Source of the DNA: Thiothrix litoralis
GTDB taxonomy: Bacteria; Pseudomonadota; Gammaproteobacteria; Thiotrichales; Thiotrichaceae
NCBI RefSeq assembly: GCF_017901135.1
Contig: NZ_CP072801.1
Location: 3,159,501 to 3,223,500, forward strand
Reading direction: 5' to 3'
Length of the DNA: 64,000 bases
The stretch's first letter is position 1; each line of letters begins with the position of its first letter. The notes beneath the pieces were generated by a model. It had not been told where the DNA came from. It saw only the letters and a list, made by a program, of their open reading frames with translations, and made no database searches. Below, piece by piece: positions 17,827 to 25,885 of the stretch. The translations under genes were made by a program, and so were the position numbers.

Positions 17827-18372
17827 ATGACATATCGTAGTAAAGAAATTGCAGCAATCGCAGAGATATTTTTATCAGATGCGTTTGAGCCTGAATCATG
17901 GGTTTCAAAAGATTTGACCAAAGAAGAAAGACAGCAGCGCTTATTAATCGAAGGCAAGAAAGCCGAAACCCGAAATGACAAGATTATGGAAATATTGGGA
18001 GGTGAGGGGCTTGATGCTTCTTCGGTATTATGGCTTTTCAATGAGCTTGAATTAAAAGCAATGAATAAATTGTCATTAATAGCGGCATTGCCACAAGCAA
18101 AACGACTAGAATTATTAAGGAAGCATTTGCCTGATTTTCTGATTGAAAGCAGTGAAAATGCAGAAAGAAGCCGGAATGCCCGAAGAAGCGCGAAAGCAAA
18201 TTACGAAACTAACACCAAAGAGCATTTGGCGCGTAAGGAGTGGAAGGACGGCATGACAAAAAAGGAGAGCATCGCGTTCAAAAAGCATATTGCTGGTAAG
18301 CATTCTGTTACTGAACGACAGGTTGGCAACTGGATAGAGAAATGGAAATCGCTTAGCGGTTTCCCCTTTTGA
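17827..18372 (+). CDS. Hypothetical protein with C-terminal HTH-like end
   Basis: 181 residues, lower in G+C than its neighbours, RBS AAAAGGA. The C-terminus (GKHSVTERQVGNWIEKWKSL) resembles a helix-turn-helix recognition segment. The N-terminal part is helical and unrecognised. Possibly regulatory; uncertain. Confidence 0.55.
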   Translation: MTYRSKEIAAIAEIFLSDAFEPESWVSKDLTKEERQQRLLIEGKKAETRNDKIMEILGGEGLDASSVLWLFNELELKAMNKLSLIAALPQAKRLELLRKHLPDFLIESSENAERSRNARRSAKANYETNTKEHLARKEWKDGMTKKESIAFKKHIAGKHSVTERQVGNWIEKWKSLSGFPF

Positions 18373-18424
18373 AATGCCTATTAATGCATTCTAGCGACAT
18401 CTAGCAACAACAGGACACACCAAA

Positions 18425-18613
18425 ATGCAAAACCCCGAAATCATGACCACCGACGATGCAGCGGCTTATCTCTCAGTCAACAAGCGCAAATTGCAGCTTG
18501 ACCGCGTTACTAAGCGGGCTATCCCGTTTATTAAAATTGGTCGGTTAGTTCGTTACAGCAAGGCGGATTTAGACGCTTACATTTCTGCGCAAACCGTAGG
18601 CAAAACCGCATAA
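18425..18613 (+). CDS. Excisionase-like helix-turn-helix protein
   Basis: 62 residues: MTTDDAAAYLSVNKRKLQLD, then AIPFIKIGRLVRYSKADLDAY. This is the MerR-type winged helix (HTH_17) of excisionases and AlpA-like regulators. It probably directs integrase during excision or activates element genes. The motif acatctagc lies just upstream (about 18400) and again near the left attachment site (about 9173), which could be a shared binding site. It precedes the primase-like gene by 52 bp. Confidence 0.75.
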   Translation: MQNPEIMTTDDAAAYLSVNKRKLQLDRVTKRAIPFIKIGRLVRYSKADLDAYISAQTVGKTA

Positions 18614-18665
18614 ACGAAAATGCCCAGCAGTGCTACCAACACGTACCGGGCAAGGAATAAGTTAC

Positions 18666-19565
18666 ATGACCAATTATACAGACCTGCTAAACCACATGCA
18701 CCAAAATATAGGCTATTCCTTTGACAACCTGAAAGAGGATAGCTTGTGGCACGACGGCGGCAACGCCCCCAACAAGGGCAAATGCCGTTACATCGTTATC
18801 CAGCACGTTAAAGGCGTGATTGTCCGTTACCACGATCACCGCCAAGGTGAGAGTTACCACACATGGAAATCATGGGGTACTGACAACACGCGCCTTTCCC
18901 CCGAAGAATACGCACGCAAAAAAGCCGAAATTGACGCACACAACGCACGGCAACAGGAAGCTGCGGCATTGGCAAGGGCGCAACGTATCGCCCAACAGCG
19001 GCAAACGTGGGCAACCTCACAGCCTGCTAATCCCGAACATCCGTATTTACTCAGAAAGCAGGTAGGCGCGTTCGGTATCCGCCAATCTGGCAACGCATTA
19101 CTTATCCCCATTCGTGACGTATCCGGGCAACTGCAAGCCCTGCAATACATCTACCCAGTGAAGCGCGAAATGGCAGACGGCGGGCTATCCGATAAGCAGA
19201 TATTCGGCAGCAAGCGCGGCAACTTCCACCACATCGGCAAGCCTGAAACCCCAACGGATACGGTTTACATCTGCGAAGGTTACGCAACCGGCGCAACGCT
19301 GCGCCAGATCACCGGGCAATGTGTCGTTATTGCGTTCGACGCGGGCAACCTTGAACCCGTTGGGATGGCAATACGCACACGCTACCCACACGCTGATTTA
19401 GTGTTTGCTGCTGACAATGACTTAGGCGTGACGGCTGGCAAAATCGAAAACCCCGGCGTTCATTTTGCGAAACAAGCCGCTATTGCCTGCAATGGCTATC
19501 TACTCACCCCGAAAACCAGCGTTAAAGCCGACTTTAACGACCTGATGACCAGCGAGGCGGCATAA
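18666..19565 (+). CDS. Toprim-domain primase-like replication protein
   Basis: 299 residues. The N-terminal half (SLWHDGGNAPNKGKCRY; VIVRYHDHRQGESYHTWKSW) resembles the zinc-less front of plasmid and phage primase-helicase proteins. The C-terminal Toprim domain has its Glu in VYICEGYATGATL and the Asp pair in FAADND, with the typical FDAGNLEPV. It likely makes primers for element replication together with the DUF3987 protein, whose gene starts 1 bp later. ATG 18666 follows AAGGAA; a GTG at 18630 would add 12 unconvincing residues. Confidence 0.8.
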   Translation: MTNYTDLLNHMHQNIGYSFDNLKEDSLWHDGGNAPNKGKCRYIVIQHVKGVIVRYHDHRQGESYHTWKSWGTDNTRLSPEEYARKKAEIDAHNARQQEAAALARAQRIAQQRQTWATSQPANPEHPYLLRKQVGAFGIRQSGNALLIPIRDVSGQLQALQYIYPVKREMADGGLSDKQIFGSKRGNFHHIGKPETPTDTVYICEGYATGATLRQITGQCVVIAFDAGNLEPVGMAIRTRYPHADLVFAADNDLGVTAGKIENPGVHFAKQAAIACNGYLLTPKTSVKADFNDLMTSEAA

Positions 19566-19566
19566 C

Positions 19567-21138
19567 ATGATTAACGCGAAAATCTTGCAAATGGCAACTA
19601 TCGAAAAACCCGCGTATCAGTGGGATGCACCCGAACCACTCACACAACAAAGTCATGCAGCACCGTACCCGATGGATGCACTACCGGGCATTATCGGCGG
19701 CGCAATTCGTGAGGTGGTGGAAATCGTTAAATGCCCGCCTGCACTCGCTGCAAACTCTGCTTTGTCTGTGCTGGCGACAGCTTGCCAAGGTGTTGCAAAC
19801 ATCAAGCCAAACCCACGACTAAAGAAGCCGTCGCCCCTCAGTTTGATTATGGTCACGATTGGAGATCCCAACGAACGCAAAAGCGCGGCTGATGACTTCT
19901 TTTCGGAGGAGATCGGCGAATGGTGCGACACCAAAACGCAAGACCTTGAACCCGACCTAAAAGCATACAAGGCTGAATTTGCAAGCTGGAACGCTCAAAA
20001 GCGCGGATTAGAGAAAGCCATTGAAAGCGCGGCATCCAAGGGCGACCCGGCAAGCCTGCAAAAGATGCAAGAGGCACAAGAAAAACTTGTATGGCTAGAG
20101 CAAAACGAACCCGCCAAGGTTTACACGCCAAAAATGACCACTAAGGACGCAACACCCGAAGGCATAGCTAAGCACTGCATGAATAAATGGCCTAGCTTGT
20201 GCAATATGGCGGCTGAAGCGGGCGCTGTGTTTGGCGGGCATGGTATGGCAAAGGATAAAGCTATGCGCAACTTTTCCCGCATTAATGAAATGTGGGAAGC
20301 GGGCAAGATCGAAGTAACCCGCAGTAACGAAGAGGATAGCTTTACCCTTACTGGTGCGCGGTTTTCAATGGGGCTTGCCATTCAACCCGATCTTATCCGG
20401 GAGTTTTTCGAGACGAACGGAAGGGGGGCGACGGGTTCGGGCTTCTTTGGACGTTGGCTATTGTCATTCCCTGAAACAACGCAAGGCACACGCATGGAAG
20501 ACGTTGAAACGCTACTGACTGAATCCGAAACGCCAAACATTGAAAAATTCCGCAAGCAACTACATGAAATACTTGAACAGCAATACACCAACGGGAAAGG
20601 CGGTAAATTTGACAATTTGCCAACGCTTCCGTTATCGCGGGAAGCCCTAGAAATATGGGTAAAGTATCTTAATTCGGTGGAAAGTGCGTTAGGTGCTGGA
20701 TGCGATTTTGAAGGGGAAGGGAAGATTGCGGGCAAGAACCCCAACAGCGCGGCGCGATTAGCTGGCTTGTTCCATTTGTTTAATGGTGGGCATGTTCTGG
20801 ATGCAATCAGCGGCGAAACCATGAAAGCAGCTTGCAGGCTGGCAAGCTGGCACTTGTACGAAGCGCACCGATTCTTCGGTGAAATCGCGTTACCCAAAGA
20901 TGACCTCGAAGCGGTCAAGCTGGATGCATGGCTAATTGCTGAATGCAAAGCGACTGGAAGCAATGCAGTGGGCAAAACCAGCACATTGCAGCGCGTAACC
21001 CCTGCAAGTTTGCGCAAGGTTGACAAGCTGAATAAGGCACTTGGTCACATGGAGCGTGCAAACCGTATCCGCCAAACGAAAGAAGGCAAAACGGCAATCA
21101 TTGAAGTTAACCCGGCATTGCTGGAAGGTGGCAAATAA
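19567..21138 (+). CDS. DUF3987 (YfjI-type) replication-associated protein
   Basis: 523 residues of the DUF3987 family, often paired with Toprim primase proteins on prophages, plasmids and integrative elements. ALSVLATACQGVANIKP and the degenerate P-loop GDPNERKSAADDFF lie near residue 100, with ATGSGFFGRWLLSFP near 300 and GLFHLFNGG near 400. A helicase-like ATPase role is assumed but unproven for the family. Its stop shares a base with the ATG of the next gene. Central replication gene of the element. Confidence 0.8.
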   Translation: MINAKILQMATIEKPAYQWDAPEPLTQQSHAAPYPMDALPGIIGGAIREVVEIVKCPPALAANSALSVLATACQGVANIKPNPRLKKPSPLSLIMVTIGDPNERKSAADDFFSEEIGEWCDTKTQDLEPDLKAYKAEFASWNAQKRGLEKAIESAASKGDPASLQKMQEAQEKLVWLEQNEPAKVYTPKMTTKDATPEGIAKHCMNKWPSLCNMAAEAGAVFGGHGMAKDKAMRNFSRINEMWEAGKIEVTRSNEEDSFTLTGARFSMGLAIQPDLIREFFETNGRGATGSGFFGRWLLSFPETTQGTRMEDVETLLTESETPNIEKFRKQLHEILEQQYTNGKGGKFDNLPTLPLSREALEIWVKYLNSVESALGAGCDFEGEGKIAGKNPNSAARLAGLFHLFNGGHVLDAISGETMKAACRLASWHLYEAHRFFGEIALPKDDLEAVKLDAWLIAECKATGSNAVGKTSTLQRVTPASLRKVDKLNKALGHMERANRIRQTKEGKTAIIEVNPALLEGGK

Positions 21139-21596
21139 TGGCACTGAAAGACTGGCTTAACCCCGATTACGACCCGCTTGCTACTGAAAAACCTGCTATT
21201 TGTGCAAAAAGTAATCTAAAAATAGCAGGAATAGCAAGACTAGCACCAGAAATAGCAAACCCTGCTATTATGCAAATCACTGATTCTAAAGGTGAATTAT
21301 CTAGGAATAGCAGAAATAGCAGAAATAGCAATAGCAACGCGCCAGAATTGAAAAAGCAGGGCATAGAGAAGCTGGCAGTAGCGGCGCAAGGTCTACCCGT
21401 CACACTGGCAGAACTCGAAGCATTCTTTGCACATGACCTGCAAGAATTTGGGAATGGTGGCGTAACAATGGCGGGCATTGTGCAGGCGGTTCGCTGGTAT
21501 GCATTCACTCACATGCAGAGGTCTGCTTACTGGTGGGGGCGAGACAAGCCTAAGAATGTTGTAGCAATGGATGAGTACCGACGATCTATCAGATAA
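21138..21596 (+). CDS. Hypothetical protein whose linker is encoded by heptamers
   Basis: 152 residues. Residues about 20-66 are translated from the right heptamer array, giving AGIARLAPEIANP and a run of NSR units, and look like an unstructured linker. The C-terminal domain (LPVTLAELEAFFAHDLQEFG; RWYAFTHMQRSAYWWG) is helical, seemingly folded, and unrecognised. Start overlaps the DUF3987 stop, so it is translationally coupled. It may act with the replication proteins at the array within its own gene. A strong terminator follows. Confidence 0.6.
   Translation: MALKDWLNPDYDPLATEKPAICAKSNLKIAGIARLAPEIANPAIMQITDSKGELSRNSRNSRNSNSNAPELKKQGIEKLAVAAQGLPVTLAELEAFFAHDLQEFGNGGVTMAGIVQAVRWYAFTHMQRSAYWWGRDKPKNVVAMDEYRRSIR
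21194..21337. repeat. Right heptamer array, inverted relative to the left
   Basis: AATAGCA (complement of TGCTATT) at 21221, 21230, 21251, 21306, 21315, 21324 and 21330, plus forward TGCTATT at 21194 and 21263. The 21303-21337 segment is the exact reverse complement of 12272-12306, including its 9-9-6 bp spacing. It lies inside the coding sequence of the 21138-21596 gene. Confidence 0.85.
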
Positions 21597-21607
21597 CCCA
21601 ACGAATG

Positions 21608-21632
21608 AGCCGCACTTGATGCGGCTTTTTTG
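21608..21632 (+). terminator. Rho-independent terminator
   Basis: Perfect 7-bp stem AGCCGCA/TGCGGCT with a five-base loop and six T after the replication gene group. The following 21640-21820 carries several tctaaat/atttaga motifs upstream of the resolvase, possibly its res or operator region. Confidence 0.8.
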
Positions 21633-21826
21633 CGTCTTCCATAAAACCGAATGCCTACACCCCTATAAAAAGGGTATACCCATGTTAGAGATTCAAACAC
21701 CCTTCAAAAACCATCTAAATAGGGTTGTTTTTGTAGTTTTTAGAGGGTATTCTAACAACATCTAAATGCTATTTAGAACATTTAGGAACATTTACATACA
21801 TCAGGCAACAAAACAGGGGAATGAAC

Positions 21827-22378
21827 ATGGCACTGGTAGGATATGCACGGGTTAGCACACTTGACCAAGACAGCACCACACAGATTGAACGACTGACAGC
21901 GGCGGGATGCACCAAGATATTCAGCGAGAAAAAAAGCGGTACTTCTCAAAAGGGCAGAACGGCGCTTGATGAATGCTTAGGCTGGATTCGTGAAGGCGAC
22001 ACACTGGTATTCACCAAGTTAGACCGTTTGGCGCGTTCCCAGCGCGATCTACACAACATGGTTCACGAACTTGAGGAGAAAGGCGTATCCATAATGGCAC
22101 TTGACCAAGCAATTGATACCCGCACAGCAGCGGGCAAGGCGTTTCTTGGGATGCTGGCAGTATTCGCCGAATTTGAAACCAACATCCGCAAAGAGCGGCA
22201 ACTTGAAGGAATCGCTAAGGCGAAAAAGGAAGGCGCATACACTGGACGCAAGCCAACGGCGCAAGCAAAACGTGCTGAAGTTGAAACATTACTTAGTCAG
22301 GGAATGAGTAAACCGAAGATTGCTGAAGCATTGGGGATATCGGTAGCAAGCGTTTACAACGTGCTGAAAGCCGCATAG
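21827..22378 (+). CDS. Serine recombinase (resolvase/invertase family)
   Basis: 183 residues. The resolvase catalytic domain starts VGYARVSTLDQDS with nucleophile Ser10. It includes the TLVFTKLDRLARSQRDL active-site region, the MLAVFAEFETNIRKERQ helix E, and a C-terminal HTH (KPKIAEALGISVASVYNVL). Such enzymes resolve dimers or cointegrates. ATG 21827 has AGGGGA at proper distance; ATG 21821 is also possible. Having both a tyrosine integrase and a resolvase suggests a replicative, plasmid-like stage. AT-rich inverted motifs just upstream may be its site. Confidence 0.9.
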   Translation: MALVGYARVSTLDQDSTTQIERLTAAGCTKIFSEKKSGTSQKGRTALDECLGWIREGDTLVFTKLDRLARSQRDLHNMVHELEEKGVSIMALDQAIDTRTAAGKAFLGMLAVFAEFETNIRKERQLEGIAKAKKEGAYTGRKPTAQAKRAEVETLLSQGMSKPKIAEALGISVASVYNVLKAA

Positions 22379-22406
22379 ATACAACAAGTTTTAACCACTT
22401 AGACCA

Positions 22407-22431
22407 AAGGCCGCACAAGTTGCGGCTTTTC
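22407..22431 (+). terminator. Rho-independent terminator after resolvase
   Basis: Stem GCCGCA/TGCGGC extended by AAAG/CTTT pairs with a five-base loop, then T-rich sequence. Confidence 0.7.
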
Positions 22432-22434
22432 TGG

Positions 22435-22454
22435 TGGTGACTCTATGGTGACTC
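22435..22454 (+). promoter_or_regulatory. Right-end TGGTGACTC doublet
   Basis: Two TGGTGACTC units 11 bp apart, matching the left-end doublet at 9266-9285 except for one base. Candidate integrase arm sites 47 bp from the right attachment core. Confidence 0.45.
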
Positions 22455-22500
22455 GCTATTTCTAGCGTGTGAATACTCTCTCGCAAGTCTTTGAATTTAT

Positions 22501-22545
22501 TGGCGCACCCGGCTGGAATCGAACCAGCGACCCTCGGCTTCGGAG
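22501..22545. repeat. Right attachment repeat within tRNA-Arg
   Basis: 45 bp identical to 9113-9157 and forming the 3' half of the intact tRNA gene. Integration replaced the host 3' half with an identical element-borne copy. Confidence 0.9.
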
Positions 22546-22576
22546 GCCGATACTCTATCCCCTGAGCTACGGGTGC
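22501..22576 (-). tRNA. tRNA-Arg (anticodon CCG)
   Basis: Full 76-nt cloverleaf on the minus strand. Acceptor GCACCCG pairs with CGGGTGC, discriminator G and an encoded CCA end at 22501. The D-arm contains AGCTCAGGGGATAGAGT. The anticodon stem TCGGC/GCCGA holds loop CTCCGAA with anticodon CCG. The T-arm is GCTGG TTCGATT CCAGC. It reads the CGG arginine codon and is the integration target of the element. Confidence 0.95.
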
Positions 22577-22792
22577 ATTGTGAAAGCGCATCATACCCAA
22601 CCCTTGTCTCTGAGTCTATTGCCACTTTAAAGTGCGGGAAAGTGCATTTTTTAGTATGATTCAGGTCAAGTTTTATCGACCAACACATAGCGAATATTAG
22701 TATTTGTGAATATAATCTGCGGGTTTACGGTTTTCTAATGCTTAGATTCACAGATTGTCGGGCAGCTACCGCCCAGTCTACAGGAGGATAAA

Positions 22793-23692
22793 GTGGCTCA
22801 CTCTACACACAAAGACCCTATGGCCAAGCCAGTACTGATTGGTGGTCTTGCCTTGATCGGTACGACGATTTTTGTACTGGTTTCCAACTTGTTCAGCACA
22901 ATTGACAGGAACTCGACCAAAGGCGCTGAAGATACCTCGATGGCGGCAGCGGCTGCTGACATCAACCTTGCCCCGATCGGTTCTGTGGTTACTGTCGATA
23001 AGTCCATCGTCAAGGAAGCACGTTCTGGTGAAGCAGTTTACAATGCGGTTTGTACCTCTTGTCATGCTGCGGGCGTGTTGGGTGCTCCGAAGCTTGATGA
23101 TAAAGGCGCATGGGAACCACGGGTAGCGCAAACCCTGAAAGTATTGCTGGATCATGCGACCAATGGTATCCGTTCCATGCCTGCTCGTGGGGGTGATCCT
23201 ACGATTACGGATGAAGAACTGGTCAACACTATCGTGTACATGACAGGTAAAGCCGGTTTTGATTTGTCGGCTGACGCGAAAGGGCAGGTTCCGGGAAGTG
23301 CCGCTCCAGCCGCTGCTGAACAAGCTGCTGCCCCTGCTGAGCAAGCTGCACCAGTCGCCGAACAAGCTGCTGCCCCGGCAGAAGCGCCTGCTGCTGAGCA
23401 AGCTGCCGTAGCCCCTGCTGAACAAGCCGCTGCTCCGGTCGCTGCTGCTGCCATTGATGGTGAGAAAATCTACAAAGGTATTTGTTTCTCTTGCCACGAT
23501 GTGGGTATTGCTGGTTCCCCGAAACTGGGCGACAAAGCCGCTTGGGCTCCACGTATCGCTACAGGTAATGACGCGATGTACCACAACGCGATCAACGGCA
23601 AAAATGTCATGCCTGCCAAAGGCGGCAACCCAGCGTTGTCTGACGATGAAGTCAAGGCTGCTGTCGATTTCATGGTGGGTAAATCCCAGTAA
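22793..23692 (+). CDS. Dihaem c-type cytochrome (c5-like, two domains)
   Basis: 299 residues: an N-terminal membrane anchor or uncleaved signal (residues 10-32, VLIGGLALIGTTIFVLVSNL) and two cytochrome c domains. CTSCH (C87) is followed by axial Met in RSMPARGG; CFSCH (C231) is followed by Met in NVMPAKGG. The domains are joined by an Ala/Pro/Glu/Gln linker of about 50 residues. The sequence is close to cytochrome c5 (CycB) proteins of periplasmic electron transfer. The start is GTG 22793 behind CAGGAGG. It could accept electrons from Sox or other periplasmic oxidation, but linkage to sox is inference. A strong terminator follows. Confidence 0.85.
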   Translation: MAHSTHKDPMAKPVLIGGLALIGTTIFVLVSNLFSTIDRNSTKGAEDTSMAAAAADINLAPIGSVVTVDKSIVKEARSGEAVYNAVCTSCHAAGVLGAPKLDDKGAWEPRVAQTLKVLLDHATNGIRSMPARGGDPTITDEELVNTIVYMTGKAGFDLSADAKGQVPGSAAPAAAEQAAAPAEQAAPVAEQAAAPAEAPAAEQAAVAPAEQAAAPVAAAAIDGEKIYKGICFSCHDVGIAGSPKLGDKAAWAPRIATGNDAMYHNAINGKNVMPAKGGNPALSDDEVKAAVDFMVGKSQ

Positions 23693-23715
23693 TGTCGTCA
23701 TGGCATAACAGTTAA

Positions 23716-23745
23716 AGAAAGGCGCAATTTGCGCCTTTCTTTTTT
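23716..23745 (+). terminator. Rho-independent terminator
   Basis: Perfect 11-bp stem AGAAAGGCGCA/TGCGCCTTTCT with a three-base loop and a T-run, right after the cytochrome gene. Confidence 0.9.
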
Positions 23746-23777
23746 GCGGCGCACCCAAATCCGGGTAGTATGCCCAC

Positions 23778-25562
23778 ATGAAAACACCTGACACCCAATA
23801 CGCCTACACTTGGCAAGAATTGTTCCAGCAAATGCTACGGCATCGCCGCGAATTGGTGATCGCCAACCTTGTCGCCCTGTTTGCGGTACTGATCAGTGTG
23901 CCGATCCCGCTCTTGATTCCGCTGCTGGTGGATGAAGTCCTGCTCCACAAGCCCGGCTGGTTGGTAGCGAGGATGAATGAGCTGTTCCCCACTGAATGGC
24001 ATGGGCCAGTGTTATACATCACCTTCATCACGGTGCTAACGGTCATCATGCGCTTGGCGGGCTTGCTTGCCGGGGTATGGCAAAACCGCGAATTCACCCT
24101 GATCAGCAAGGAACTCACCTACAGCATTCGCCGTCGCTTGCTGGGGCATATCGAAACCGTGGCGATGACCGAATACGAAACCCTCGGCAGTGGCACGGTC
24201 AGCTCGCGGCTGGTGGTGGATGTGGAAACCATCGACAACTTCCTCGGCATCAGTATCAGCAAATTCATTGTGGCGGTGCTCTCCCTGATCGGCGTGACGG
24301 CCATCTTGTTATGGCTGCACTGGCAACTGGCCTTGTTCATCTTGCTGCTCAACCCGCTGGTGATTTTGCTGACCACCAAGCTCGGCGGTTACGTCAAGGA
24401 TCTGAAAAAGCAGGAAAACAGCGCGTTTGAACTGTTCCAGCAAGCCCTCACCGAAACGCTCGACACCATCCAGCAAATTCGCGCCAGCAACCGCGCCAGC
24501 AGTTTCTTCGGGCGAGTGACCACCCATGCGCAGGAGGTGAAACAGCATGCCGGGCAATTCGCGTGGCGCAGCGATGCAGCCAGCCGCTTGTCGTTTACCG
24601 TCTTCATCGCCGGGTTTGACCTGTTCCGCGCTGGCAGCATGTTGATGGTAGTCTTTTCCGACCTGAGCATTGGCGAAATGTTCGCGGTATTCAGCTACCT
24701 GTGGTTCATGATGGGGCCGGTGCAAGAAGTGCTGGCGATCCAATACGGCTGGTTTGGCGCACGAGCAGCCTTGCAGCGCATTAATACCCTGCTGGCGATG
24801 CAGCCCGAGCCACATTACCCCCATCTCCACGACCCGTTTGCAGGCAAAACCACGGTCAGCGTGCGGGCGGAACACATTACCTTTGCCTACGGTGACAAGC
24901 CGCCGGTCTTGCGTGATGTGAACCTCACCATCAAGGCGGGGCAGAAAATTGCACTGGTGGGAGCCAGCGGCGGCGGCAAATCCACCTTCGTGCAAGTGCT
25001 GTTAGGGCTGTACCAGCCTCAGCAAGGGCAACTCTATTTTGATGATGTGCCCGTGACAGAAATAGGGCTGGATGTGGTGCGTGAACACGTCGCCACGGTA
25101 TTGCAACAACCGGCGCTGTTCAACGACACGGTACGCGCCAACCTGACACTGGGGCGCGATGCCAGCGACGCGGAGTTGTGGGAAGCGTTACGCATTGCGC
25201 AACTCGACGACACCATTCGCGAACAGGCGCAAGGTCTGGAGACGATCGTCGGGCGGCAAGGAATGCGGCTTTCCGGCGGGCAACGCCAGCGGCTGGCGAT
25301 TGCGCGGATGATTTTATCGAACCCCAGCGTGGTGATTCTGGATGAGGCGACGTCGGCGCTGGATACGGCAACGGAGCAAAAGCTACACGCTGCCATGAGT
25401 GAATTCTTAGCGGGACGCACTACCCTGATCGTGGCACACCGCTTGAGTGCGGTGCGCCAGGCTGATCACATTTTCGTGTTTGAAGACGGCGGTATCAGTG
25501 AGCAGGGGAGTCATCAGCAATTACTGGCGCAGGATGGTCTGTACCGGAAGCTGTACGGATAG
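23778..25562 (+). CDS. MsbA-like ABC exporter (fused permease/ATPase)
   Basis: 594 residues: six-helix ABC exporter membrane domain (about 20-310), then an ATPase domain with Walker A GASGGGKST (G395), the Q-loop, signature LSGGQRQR (L498), Walker B VVILDEATSALD and the switch His in IVAHRLSAV. It acts as a homodimer in the inner membrane exporting a lipid, peptide or drug. Substrate cannot be read from sequence and no neighbouring substrate gene is obvious. It stands alone between the cytochrome terminator and the hipBA operon. Confidence 0.9.
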   Translation: MKTPDTQYAYTWQELFQQMLRHRRELVIANLVALFAVLISVPIPLLIPLLVDEVLLHKPGWLVARMNELFPTEWHGPVLYITFITVLTVIMRLAGLLAGVWQNREFTLISKELTYSIRRRLLGHIETVAMTEYETLGSGTVSSRLVVDVETIDNFLGISISKFIVAVLSLIGVTAILLWLHWQLALFILLLNPLVILLTTKLGGYVKDLKKQENSAFELFQQALTETLDTIQQIRASNRASSFFGRVTTHAQEVKQHAGQFAWRSDAASRLSFTVFIAGFDLFRAGSMLMVVFSDLSIGEMFAVFSYLWFMMGPVQEVLAIQYGWFGARAALQRINTLLAMQPEPHYPHLHDPFAGKTTVSVRAEHITFAYGDKPPVLRDVNLTIKAGQKIALVGASGGGKSTFVQVLLGLYQPQQGQLYFDDVPVTEIGLDVVREHVATVLQQPALFNDTVRANLTLGRDASDAELWEALRIAQLDDTIREQAQGLETIVGRQGMRLSGGQRQRLAIARMILSNPSVVILDEATSALDTATEQKLHAAMSEFLAGRTTLIVAHRLSAVRQADHIFVFEDGGISEQGSHQQLLAQDGLYRKLYG

Positions 25563-25582
25563 GCGTATTTTTCGGCTTGAAA

Positions 25583-25640
25583 TGATGAATATATTCATCA
25601 ATAATGGCTTAAATCCACTTTTTGATGAATATATCCATCA
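25583..25640. promoter_or_regulatory. Two palindromic operators of hipBA
   Basis: TGATGAATATATTCATCA (25583-25600) is a perfect 18-bp palindrome. TGATGAATATATCCATCA (25623-25640) is its one-mismatch copy, exactly 40 bp downstream and ending at the hipB start codon. Identical spacing of about four helical turns suggests cooperative binding of HipB dimers for autorepression. Confidence 0.75.
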
Positions 25641-25885
25641 TGTTAGAAGCCATCGGTGAAACCATCCGCTCCGCCCGCCAAGCGCGGGGCTGGAGCCAGC
25701 AACAGCTTGCCGACCTGTGTCATCTTGACCGTACCACCATCGGTGCACTTGAGCGCAATGCTTACAACGATATTGGTATCCGCAAGGTAGATCGGGTGCT
25801 CATGGTGCTGGGCAAAGTCCTTACCACCCAGGATGCGGGCTTGCCAACGCTGGATGAGTTGAAGGTGCAGTATGGCGGCGGTTGA
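25640..25885 (+). CDS. hipB: HipB-type antitoxin (XRE HTH)
   Basis: 81 residues with an XRE helix-turn-helix: ETIRSARQARGWSQQQLADL, then LDRTTIGALERNAYNDIG. HipB antitoxins repress their operon and neutralise HipA. I chose ATG 25640 because the upstream in-frame ATG (25625) lies within the operator palindrome. Neither has a good ribosome site, so the start is uncertain. It overlaps hipA by 14 bp, the usual coupling. Confidence 0.8.
   Translation: MLEAIGETIRSARQARGWSQQQLADLCHLDRTTIGALERNAYNDIGIRKVDRVLMVLGKVLTTQDAGLPTLDELKVQYGGG

Larger units (their letters stand above)
9113..22545. mobile_element. Integrated genetic element in tRNA-Arg(CCG)
   Basis: About 13.4 kb bounded by a 45-bp direct repeat, 9113-9157 and 22501-22545, which is the 3' part of tRNA-Arg(CCG). 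The tRNA gene stays intact at the right end. Gene content: tyrosine integrase (split), excisionase-like HTH, ribbon-helix-helix pair, Toprim and DUF3987 replication-type proteins, serine resolvase, membrane proteins and a set of unknown genes. No capsid, terminase large subunit or recognisable conjugation machinery is visible, so it is best described as a replicative integrative element or satellite. It carries repeat arrays (12069-12306, 21194-21337) and candidate arm-type sites near both ends. Confidence 0.88.

Noticed and set aside
22778-23794. Long minus-strand frame opposite the dihaem cytochrome
   Set aside because: It mirrors the Ala/Gln-rich linker and CxxCH coding strand and has no family motifs of its own.
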